A stretch of 64,000 nt of DNA, taken from Oceaniovalibus guishaninsula JLT2003. Its GTDB lineage: Bacteria; Pseudomonadota; Alphaproteobacteria; Rhodobacterales; Rhodobacteraceae. Location: NCBI RefSeq assembly GCF_000299575.1, contig NZ_AMGO01000047.1:62001-126000 (forward strand), written 5' to 3'. This document shows, in pieces, positions 57,407 through 64,000 of this stretch. Position 1 is the first letter of the stretch. Each line of letters begins with the position of its first letter. The position numbers were made by a program, and so were the translations under genes. The notes below the pieces were generated by a model. That model worked only from the letters and a program-made list of their open reading frames with translations. It searched no databases and was not told the DNA's origin.

Positions 57407-58538
57407 CCGCCTGCTGGCCCGACAGCTTTTCGACGGGATCGGTGCCCGCCCGCAGACCGACCGCGTGATCGAGATTGCACAGGGCCGGATCGCCGGCATC
57501 CGCCCCGCGACGGCGCAGGATGGCGGCCTGACCGCCTTCGACATCGTCGCGCCCGGCTTCATCGACCTTCAGATCAACGGGGCGGGGGATGCGCAGTTCA
57601 ACTTCGACCCGACGCCCGCCGCGCTGGAACGGATCGCGGCGGGCGCGCGCGAAGGTGGCACGGCGCTGATCCTTCCCACCTTCATCACCGCGCCCGGCCG
57701 CGATTACGTCCGCGCGATCGAAGCGGTCGAGCGGGCCATCGCGGGCGGCATGCCCGGCATCTTCGGGGTGCATCTGGAAGGGCCGTTTCTGTCGCTCGAC
57801 CGTCCCGGCATCCACGAGGCGGCGGCGATCCGCCCCATCGACGCCGAAGACGTCGCGATCCTGGGCGACGCGGCGCGGCGCATCCCCATTCTGCTGACCA
57901 TCGCCCCGGAATGTCAGCCGCCGGGCAGCGTCGCCGCGCTGACCCGCGCGGGGATCCGCGTCTTTGCCGGGCACACCGCCGCCACGGCCGACCAGATGGC
58001 CCAGGCCGAAGCCGAGGGCATTCGCGGGGTCACGCATCTTTACAACGCGATGTCGCAGATGACCGGGCGCGAACCGGGGGCGGTCGGGGCCGTTCTGGCG
58101 TCGGACCGGCTTTTCGCCGGGCTGATCGCCGACGGGCACCATGTGGACTGGCGCAATGTCGCCATCGCCGCGCGGCTGATGCCCGACCGCCTGTGCCTTG
58201 TCACCGACGCGATGCTGACGATGGCGGGCACGCTCGACCGGTTCGAGCTGGGGGGGCAGACGATCCTTCTGACGCAGGGCCGCCTGACCAACAGCGAGGG
58301 ACGTCTGGCAGGCGCGCATGTCAGCCATATCGACAGCCTGCGCAACATGCTGGATCATGCGGACGTCGATCTGGGGCAGGTGCTGCGGATGCTGTCGCTG
58401 AACCCGGCCCGCGCGCTGGACATGCAGGACGCGTTGGGCACCGTGCAGCCGGGGCGGCGGGCCGTGCTGACCTGCCTTCGGTCCGATATGCGGGTTGCGG
58501 GCGTGATGCTGGACGGCCGCTGGCATTCAGGGCGCTGA
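57387..58538 (+). CDS. nagA: N-acetylglucosamine-6-phosphate deacetylase NagA
   Basis: 383-residue amidohydrolase. FIDLQINGAGDAQFNFDP follows the E. coli-like form in which the HxH pair is replaced by QxN. Metal and catalytic residues: Glu in GVHLEGPFLSLDRPG, His in RVFAGHTAATADQMAQAE, His in GVTHLYNAMSQMTGREPGAV, and Asp in CLVTDAMLTMAGTLDRFELG. The GTG at 57387 lies inside nagB. Ends 12 bp into the convergent glycosyltransferase gene. Last gene of the nan/nag operon. Confidence 0.94.
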   Translation: MSSTEPDRLLARQLFDGIGARPQTDRVIEIAQGRIAGIRPATAQDGGLTAFDIVAPGFIDLQINGAGDAQFNFDPTPAALERIAAGAREGGTALILPTFITAPGRDYVRAIEAVERAIAGGMPGIFGVHLEGPFLSLDRPGIHEAAAIRPIDAEDVAILGDAARRIPILLTIAPECQPPGSVAALTRAGIRVFAGHTAATADQMAQAEAEGIRGVTHLYNAMSQMTGREPGAVGAVLASDRLFAGLIADGHHVDWRNVAIAARLMPDRLCLVTDAMLTMAGTLDRFELGGQTILLTQGRLTNSEGRLAGAHVSHIDSLRNMLDHADVDLGQVLRMLSLNPARALDMQDALGTVQPGRRAVLTCLRSDMRVAGVMLDGRWHSGR

Positions 58539-59943
58539 CCCGTCCTTGCCCGCGCGACGCAGCAGCGCGCGCACCGCCCGGATGGCGGGGCCGGTCGCCG
58601 CTTGTTCGGAACTGCCGACAGCCAGCCGCAGGACGCCGACGGGGCCGGGCCCGGCGGGCGTCCAGCGGTCCGCATGGCGCGCGCCCCCTGCCATGACGAA
58701 CGCGCAGAAGGTCGGCACACCAAGCGCGGCAGCGATATGCTGACCGGCGGAATCGTAACCCAGATGCAGGTCCGACGCGGCGATGATCGCCATGAACGCG
58801 CCGGGATCGGCCTGCCACGTCACGATATCGGCGCTGTCTTGCCCGGTCAGCGTGCGGCCCTTCGGCAGATGGGAAATCCGCATGCCCCTGTCCTGCAACG
58901 CGGCGCACAGGATGCGCGTCGCCTCGTGCTCAGCCGGATCGACCCCGCGCGACAGCAGAATGCGGCAGCCCTCCGCGACAAGGGCGTGCAGCAGATCGGC
59001 CTCGAATGCGGGGCCGACCCGCTTGGCCGCGTTGCCGCCGGTGCCGAAGCCCGCGGCGACAAGCGGGCGTGCATCGGTCGCCAGCGCGCGCCGCACCGTT
59101 GCGGACCAGTCCGCATCGGCGGGACGCAGGGGCAGCGGGGTGTCGGGGATGGCCGTGTCGAAGGTGCGGCCGAACCAGTCGCGGGCGATGGCGCCCAGAG
59201 ATCCCCCCCGCGGCCGTGCGGCTGGGCAGGCGGCGATAGGCAAGCCTCGGACCGGGGGCGAGCAGGCCGAGCTGGGTCAGGCGGCTGTCGGGATCGACCA
59301 GAAGCCAGTCCGCCGGTCCCAGCCCTGCCGTTTCCTGACGCAAGCTCGCCCGCAGGTCGGCCCAGGCGTTCAGGCGCGCCGCCAGACCGACGCGCCGCCC
59401 GTATTCGGTGGAAACGAACCGCGCGCCGGCGGCCTCGGCAGCGGCCTGGCCGACCGGCGGGCCGAAGTACACGATCTCGGCGTCGGGCCAGCGCGCGGCA
59501 AGGCCCCGGATCAGCGGAACGGTGATGGCCAGATCCGCGCCCAGCGTGACCCGCGACAGCACGCCGATCCGCCGCGGCGCCGCCGCGCCGCCGACGCGGC
59601 CATGCGTTCCCCATCCGGCGCGCGCCAGCAGACCGCCCTCGCCGTCGATGCCTTCCGCTGCCATTGCGCGTGTCAGGGGCGCGCAGGCCGGGACAGACCG
59701 CGAGGCGTCGATCACCTGCGCCATCACCCGGTCGCAGGCCAGGGCGCCCTGCGCGGTGAACCCGTCGCAAAGCGGCTCGACCACGCGGGCGAACAACGCT
59801 TCCGTTGCCGCTTCGTCGCCGGCAAGCGCCATCTGCGCCAACCGGGCAACCGCGCCGCGATTGCCATCGCGCAGGATCGCGTGGGCCAGATCGCGGGGGT
59901 CGTCGCCGCGCAGCATTTTCGCCGGTGCAACGGACCGGTTCAT
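58527..59943 (-). pseudogene. GT9-like glycosyltransferase, frameshifted at a C7 tract
   Basis: Starts at ATG 59941-59943 with a helical N-terminal region (LAHAILRDGNRGAVARLAQM), then the GT9-like N domain (RRIGVLSRVTLGADLAITVP, AEIVYFGPPVGQAAAEAAGA) to RLAYRRLPSRTAAGG. There the frame fails; the C domain (LGAIARDWFGRTFDTAIPDT, HLGYDSAGQHIAAALGVPTF) continues in another frame to 58527. The shift maps to seven C (59203-59209; G on the coding strand); six would give one open frame of 471 residues. Slipped-strand phase variation, a sequencing error or true decay all fit. Coupled to the upstream double GT9 gene by ATGA. Confidence 0.75.
59203..59209. repeat. Homopolymeric C7 tract inside a glycosyltransferase gene
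   Basis: Seven consecutive C on the + strand (G on the coding strand), exactly where the GT9-like gene changes frame. Poly-G/C tracts in LPS glycosyltransferase genes are classic slippage sites. Confidence 0.8.
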
Positions 59944-62042
59944 GACGCGGCCTTCCGAATGGCGACAAGCAGATCGTCCGCCGCCGCCGCGACCTCGTCG
60001 GGAGGGACGTCCAGACAGGGATGGCCGTCCACCGGACAGTCGAACAGATGACAGGGCGTGCAGGGCACCGACTTTGCCAGCAGGCGGTGCGGTGTCGCGC
60101 GGGGCGCCCATTGCGACGCAAGTTCGGTGCCTGCGAAAAGCACGATTGCGGGGACGCCCAGCGCCTCGGCCATGTGCATGGCCGAGCTGTTGCAGCACAG
60201 AACTAGCCGCGCTAACGACACCAGCGCCGCGACCTCGGCAACGCTGGTGCGCCCGGTCAGGTCGCGCGCGCCGGGGATCGCTGCGGCCAGCGCCGCGCCG
60301 CGTGCCGTGTCGCCGGGGGCGCCGGTCACAAGGACGCGAAAGCCATGCCGCGCGGCGATGCGGGCGGCGGCATCGGCCATGCGGTCCGGCGCATACTGGC
60401 GCGACGCGGCGCTGGCCCAGGGGGACAGCAACAGAAAGCCGTTCGGCCCTGGCGGGCCTGCCAGCGCCGTCGCCGTCTTGCGCGCGGTCTTCGGGATCGC
60501 AAGCCGCATCCGGGCATCGCCCGACGCGAATCCGAGGGCCCGGATCAGGGCAAGGTTGCGATCGGCCTGATGGATGCGCGGATCGCCTTTCGGAATGCGG
60601 TGGGTCAGCGCGCCGCCGCGTTCGTCCGACGCCCCTGCCACCAGCGGAACGCCCGCCTGACGGCAGGCGACGGCCGCCGCATGGGGACTTTGCGAAAAGC
60701 TGGTCAGGACGATGGCACCGTCCCAGCGGCCCTGCCCGATGCGCGCAACAAGGGATCGGCTGTCTGACGGATCGAAGGGGTCGCGGGGCACCGCGTCGGG
60801 CGGCGCCAGTTCCTGCCAAAGGGTGCGCGCCTGCATGACCTCGTCGATCCACGGCAGCAGGGGGGCGGCCTGCGCGCCCGAGGGGCTGGCCAGCAGACCG
60901 ACATGCACCTGCGGGCGTGAGGCGCGGATCGCCGCCAGCGCCGGCCCGGTCATCAGCACGTCACCGATATTGTCCAGCCGCAGCACCAGAATGCGCCGCG
61001 CGTTCTGCCAATCGGAAGCGAAGCGCGGCGGGGCAGTGGGGCGCGGTTTCGGCGCGGCGCGCGCGGCCGGCAGCCGTGCGACCGCTTGCGCGACCTCGGC
61101 CGCTGCAATCTCGTGGGTACAGCTTTCGGGCCCGCGCGGCAGGGGGCAGGTGCCGGTCCACCAGCAGGCTTGCGCGGTCACGTCCTGCCTGCGCTCGGGG
61201 CAATCGGGAACGGCCTGAAGGTCGGCATCGCTAAGGCCGTAGCGCCCCGCCCAAGACGGGCCGAACAGCATCACCGTCGGCGTTCCCGCCAGGGCCGCCA
61301 GCCGCATCGGGCCGGTATCGCCGCCAATGGCGACGGCGCATCGGCCCAGGATCGCCCCCAGCATCCGCAGATCCACCGGCTTGAGCACAAACGCGCCGAT
61401 CTGCCGGGCGATGCGGTCGGCGGCCGCATCTTCGCCCGCGGCGATCAGCAGCGGTTCCAGTCCGTGACGGTCACGCAAGGTCCGGCCGAGTTCCGCGAAC
61501 CGTTCTTCGGGCCAGCGCTTGATCGCCATACCGGCCCCCAGCACCAGCGCGGCCGTCTTGCGGTCCGTCAGCCGGCGGGCGGCCTCGGCCCGCTCGGCCG
61601 GGGTCAGGAACAGATGCGCGGGGCCTGCCGCCTGCGGCCGCACCCACCCGTCCGCAATCAGCAGATCGACGAACCGCTGTCCGGCGCGGCGGTCGGACGG
61701 CGGGTCGCGCCACAGGTCCGTCACGGCGTCGGGCACCCGGTCGGCGATCAAAGCCCCGATGCCTTCGTAATCGGTCGTGGACACCGCCAGATCCCAGGGG
61801 CCATCGTCCAGCGCCCCCTCGACAGCCTGCCGCGCACCCGTTTTGGGGGCGATCCTTACGGCGGCGACATGCGGGTCGTGGCGCAGCAGGTCCGCGCCGG
61901 GTGCAAAGGTCAGCACCTCGACACTGGCGCGGGGATGGGACCGGGCGAGGGCCTGAATGGCGCCCAGCGCCTCGGTCAGATCGCCCAGTCCGCCCAGCAG
62001 TTCGACGAACAGGATCCGGCGGATGTCGCCCGGCGCGGTCAT
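59940..62042 (-). CDS. Tandem double-domain GT9 (heptosyltransferase-like) protein
   Basis: 700 residues carrying two complete GT9 domains. Domain 1 (about 8-335) begins RRILFVELLGGLGDLTEALG and holds AIGGDTGPMRLAALAGTPTV and MLFGPSWAGRYGL. Domain 2 (about 355-690) begins RRILVLRLDNIGDVLMTGPA and holds LVLCCNSSAMHMAEALGVPA and IVLFAGTELASQWAPR. GT9 enzymes normally have about 350 residues and transfer heptose or other sugars to LPS core at the inner membrane. The fusion suggests two successive sugar additions by one chain. The ATG at 62040-62042 overlaps the upstream GT9 stop. The open frame continues upstream without similarity. Confidence 0.85.
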   Translation of the reverse strand: MTAPGDIRRILFVELLGGLGDLTEALGAIQALARSHPRASVEVLTFAPGADLLRHDPHVAAVRIAPKTGARQAVEGALDDGPWDLAVSTTDYEGIGALIADRVPDAVTDLWRDPPSDRRAGQRFVDLLIADGWVRPQAAGPAHLFLTPAERAEAARRLTDRKTAALVLGAGMAIKRWPEERFAELGRTLRDRHGLEPLLIAAGEDAAADRIARQIGAFVLKPVDLRMLGAILGRCAVAIGGDTGPMRLAALAGTPTVMLFGPSWAGRYGLSDADLQAVPDCPERRQDVTAQACWWTGTCPLPRGPESCTHEIAAAEVAQAVARLPAARAAPKPRPTAPPRFASDWQNARRILVLRLDNIGDVLMTGPALAAIRASRPQVHVGLLASPSGAQAAPLLPWIDEVMQARTLWQELAPPDAVPRDPFDPSDSRSLVARIGQGRWDGAIVLTSFSQSPHAAAVACRQAGVPLVAGASDERGGALTHRIPKGDPRIHQADRNLALIRALGFASGDARMRLAIPKTARKTATALAGPPGPNGFLLLSPWASAASRQYAPDRMADAAARIAARHGFRVLVTGAPGDTARGAALAAAIPGARDLTGRTSVAEVAALVSLARLVLCCNSSAMHMAEALGVPAIVLFAGTELASQWAPRATPHRLLAKSVPCTPCHLFDCPVDGHPCLDVPPDEVAAAADDLLVAIRKAAS

Positions 62043-63202
62043 GCCACGCTGGCGGGCAGATCCCGCGCTTCGTCTGCGCCGCGCGTGATCCCGTCGCGTC
62101 CGAAGATGCGGGCCGGATCCTCGGGGATGGCGGGCGCCGCCCCGCCGGCGCATTCGAGGGCGGCGGCCGCGACCTCGGCCGGGTCGATATCGGCCAGACA
62201 GCGGTGGTGGCCTTCGGGGCAGACGCTTTTGAGGCAGACGCGGCAGGGCACGTCGCGGAACAGCACCCGGCCCTTCGCCTTCCACGGCGCATGTTGCAGG
62301 TTGGTCAACGCATAAAGGTCGACGACCGGCGTTCCCAAGGCGGCCGCCAGATGCGCGGGACCGGTATTGTTCGTCACCAGAACCGGCGCGCGCGCGATCA
62401 GCGCCGCAAGGTCGGGCAATTCCATCGGTCCCGTCGCCGCCACCCCCGAAAGGGTTGCGATGCGGTCCGCCAGCGTGGCCTCGGCGCCGTGCCCCGTCAC
62501 CAGGATCCGCCAACCGTGGCGTTGCGTCAGGATCTCGGCCGCCTTGACGAAGGTGGCCAACGGCGCACGGCGCGACGGGGCGCTGGCGCCGGGATGGAGC
62601 ACGCACCAGTTTCTACTGCCGTCCAGCCCCAGGGCGCGAAGCCGCGCCGCCGCCGCGCGTTCCGCCGACGCCGGCAGGACGAGGCCCGGCGCTTCGGGGC
62701 CGCGCAGCCCGACGCTGGCGACAAGGTCGATCTGGCGGCGGGCCTCGTGCCGCAGATGCGCGGCCGGTTCGGTTTCGCGCACCCAGTCGGTCAGCAGGTC
62801 ATAGGGATTTTCGCGGCAATACGCCAATCGCAGCGGAATGCCGGCTAGGTGGCAGATCAGCGTCGCGGGCAGCGCGCTTTGACTATGGACGGTGAAGATC
62901 GCGGCGGCGTCGAACCGGCGGGCGCGCAGCATCTCGATCAGCGCCAGATCGGCATCGGGGTCGGGCAGGGTTCCGGGGGGCAGCTTGCTCCACGGGGCGC
63001 GGTAGACGATCACGTCGTCGATCGCCGGGATCAGCCGCGCCACCGCAGCACCGGCGGGCGAAGTCAGCAGGGTCAGATGCCGCGTCCCGGCACCGCTGCC
63101 CTTGATCGCGGCCAGCGCCGGGGCGGTCATCAGCACATCGCCCATCGCGTCCAGCCTGACAGCCAGCACCCGGCGGGCCGCATCCCAGCCGGCGGCGGTC
63201 AC
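62039..63202 (-). CDS. GT9 family glycosyltransferase (heptosyltransferase-like)
   Basis: 387 residues. N domain: RRVLAVRLDAMGDVLMTAPA. C domain: CVLHPGASAPSRRAPLATFV, APVLVTNNTGPAHLAAALGT, PVVDLYALTNLQHAPWKAKG. A Cys-containing segment DVPCRVCLKSVCPEGHHRCL follows, similar to CTPCHLFDCP in the double enzyme, a common GT9 tail feature. ATGA overlaps with both neighbours. Donor probably ADP-heptose, given hldE directly upstream. Confidence 0.86.
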   Translation of the reverse strand: MTAAGWDAARRVLAVRLDAMGDVLMTAPALAAIKGSGAGTRHLTLLTSPAGAAVARLIPAIDDVIVYRAPWSKLPPGTLPDPDADLALIEMLRARRFDAAAIFTVHSQSALPATLICHLAGIPLRLAYCRENPYDLLTDWVRETEPAAHLRHEARRQIDLVASVGLRGPEAPGLVLPASAERAAAARLRALGLDGSRNWCVLHPGASAPSRRAPLATFVKAAEILTQRHGWRILVTGHGAEATLADRIATLSGVAATGPMELPDLAALIARAPVLVTNNTGPAHLAAALGTPVVDLYALTNLQHAPWKAKGRVLFRDVPCRVCLKSVCPEGHHRCLADIDPAEVAAAALECAGGAAPAIPEDPARIFGRDGITRGADEARDLPASVA

Positions 63203-64000
63203 GACACGCTCCGCGCCGGGGCGACGGGTTCGCAGGGGGCGGCATCGCGGATGCGGGCGATGATGCCGGTGGTCGATTTGCCGGTGCGATAGCGCAGCAG
63301 GCGCACCTCGCCGCCCAGTTCCTCGACCGCCGCGGCCTCGGGCAGGGCGGCGCGGTCGTAATCGCCGCCCTTGGCGAAGACATGGGGCCGCAGCGCGCGG
63401 ATCAGCGCCTCGGGCGTATCCTCGTCGAAGGCGGCGACGTGATCGACGAAGGTCAGCGCGGCAAGCATCCGCATCCGGGCCGAGCAGGCGTTGACGGGGC
63501 GCGACGGGCCCTTCAGCCGCCGCACCGACGCGTCCGAATTGACGCCGACGACCAGCACGTCGCCCAGTGCGCGGGCTTCTTCCAGATAGGCCAGGTGGCC
63601 TTCGTGCAGCAGGTCGAAACAGCCGTTGGTGAAGACGATCCGCGCCCCATCGGCGCGCAATGCATCCCCCAGCGACGCCAGCGCGGCGGCCGAGGGCAGG
63701 ATGGCGGGCATCGGTGTTGGGCGCGTCTTCGCCAGAACCCCGCGCAATTCGCGCGCATCGCAGGTCGCGGTGCCCGGTTTCGCCACGGCGACCCCGGCTG
63801 CGGCGCAGGCCAGCCGCGCGGCATCCGCGATGTCGCCCCCGGCGGCCAGCCCCAGCGCCAGCGCGGCGGCGAACGTGTCGCCCGCGCCGGTGACGCCCGC
63901 GCCTTCGGCCGTTGCCGTGGCGGGCAGGTGCAAAGGCGGCTTTCCCGCGCGCAGCACCACCGCGCCGTCGCGGTCCAGCGTCGCCACCACGTTCTGCGCC
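63199..64000 (-). CDS. hldE: HldE, bifunctional heptose-7-phosphate kinase / heptose-1-phosphate adenylyltransferase (5' part outside window)
   Basis: C-terminal part, about 267 residues. The end of the PfkB kinase domain shows GVTGAGDTFAAALALGLAAG. The nucleotidyltransferase domain shows IVFTNGCFDLLHEGHLAYLE, VVGVNSDASVRRLKGPSRPV and HVFAKGGDYDRAALPEAAAV. It makes ADP-D,D-heptose precursors in the cytoplasm. The N-terminal kinase half lies beyond the right edge. After RPVN the usual acidic PxxDR segment reads ACSARMRM, a small departure. Coupled to the GT9 gene by ATGA. Confidence 0.92.
   Translation of the reverse strand, partial: AQNVVATLDRDGAVVLRAGKPPLHLPATATAEGAGVTGAGDTFAAALALGLAAGGDIADAARLACAAAGVAVAKPGTATCDARELRGVLAKTRPTPMPAILPSAAALASLGDALRADGARIVFTNGCFDLLHEGHLAYLEEARALGDVLVVGVNSDASVRRLKGPSRPVNACSARMRMLAALTFVDHVAAFDEDTPEALIRALRPHVFAKGGDYDRAALPEAAAVEELGGEVRLLRYRTGKSTTGIIARIRDAAPCEPVAPARSVS

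Overview
The window reads as a high-G+C alphaproteobacterial chromosome, most likely Rhodobacterales (Paracoccaceae). The evidence is the gene order ubiB-ubiE / mutM - enoyl-CoA hydratase - rpsT - dnaA - dnaN - recF - gyrB, the many ATGA-coupled operons, and the TRAP and dipeptide ABC transporters. Almost every base is coding. No tRNA, rRNA, CRISPR array, insertion sequence or prophage was seen. No DnaA-box cluster was found by eye upstream of dnaA.

Layout. 1-3309 is a ynjF-ynjB-ynjC type ABC transporter operon, cut at the left edge. 3392-6133 is a flagellar fragment (flgN, flgJ, fliK, flgD). 6141-20210 is the ubiquinone / DNA-repair / replication-initiation block. An uncommon nucleotidyltransferase gene sits between recF and gyrB, and a phosphotransferase and an RNA methyltransferase follow gyrB. 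20211-26797 is a complete dpp peptide transporter with a co-transcribed Xaa-Pro type peptidase. 27099-28628 is one gene of clearly different base composition that encodes an LA2681-type HEPN protein with an intact RNase motif, probably acquired defence cargo. 28879-32687 holds an S/N-oxide reductase fused to a c-type cytochrome domain, with an FNR-like site, beside an orphan TRAP binding protein. 32835-37625 holds carbohydrate genes (GH15, 6-phosphogluconate dehydrogenase), an Ldh2-family reductase and a membrane protein.

37506-47280 is the most notable region: two divergent operons sharing a 51-bp control region. One arm is hpnC-hpnD-hpnE (farnesyl diphosphate to squalene). The other is DUF2141-crtN-crtP-acyltransferase-glycosyltransferase-aldehyde dehydrogenase. 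No squalene-hopene cyclase is present in the window. Together the genes describe a squalene-route C30 carotenoid pathway that would end in an acylated, glycosylated apo-carotenoic acid, a staphyloxanthin-like pigment in an alphaproteobacterium.

47378-49305 is a yeiH-type exporter with its LysR regulator. 49312-58538 is a complete sialic acid utilisation locus: nanA-nanM on one strand, and nanR-siaPQM-nanE-nanK-nagB-nagA on the other, with two FadR-type operators between them. siaP has a one-base frameshift. 58527-64000 carries three GT9 (heptosyltransferase-like) genes, one of them a tandem double-domain protein and one frameshifted at a C7 tract, followed by hldE. This points to heptose-containing LPS core or a similar glycan.
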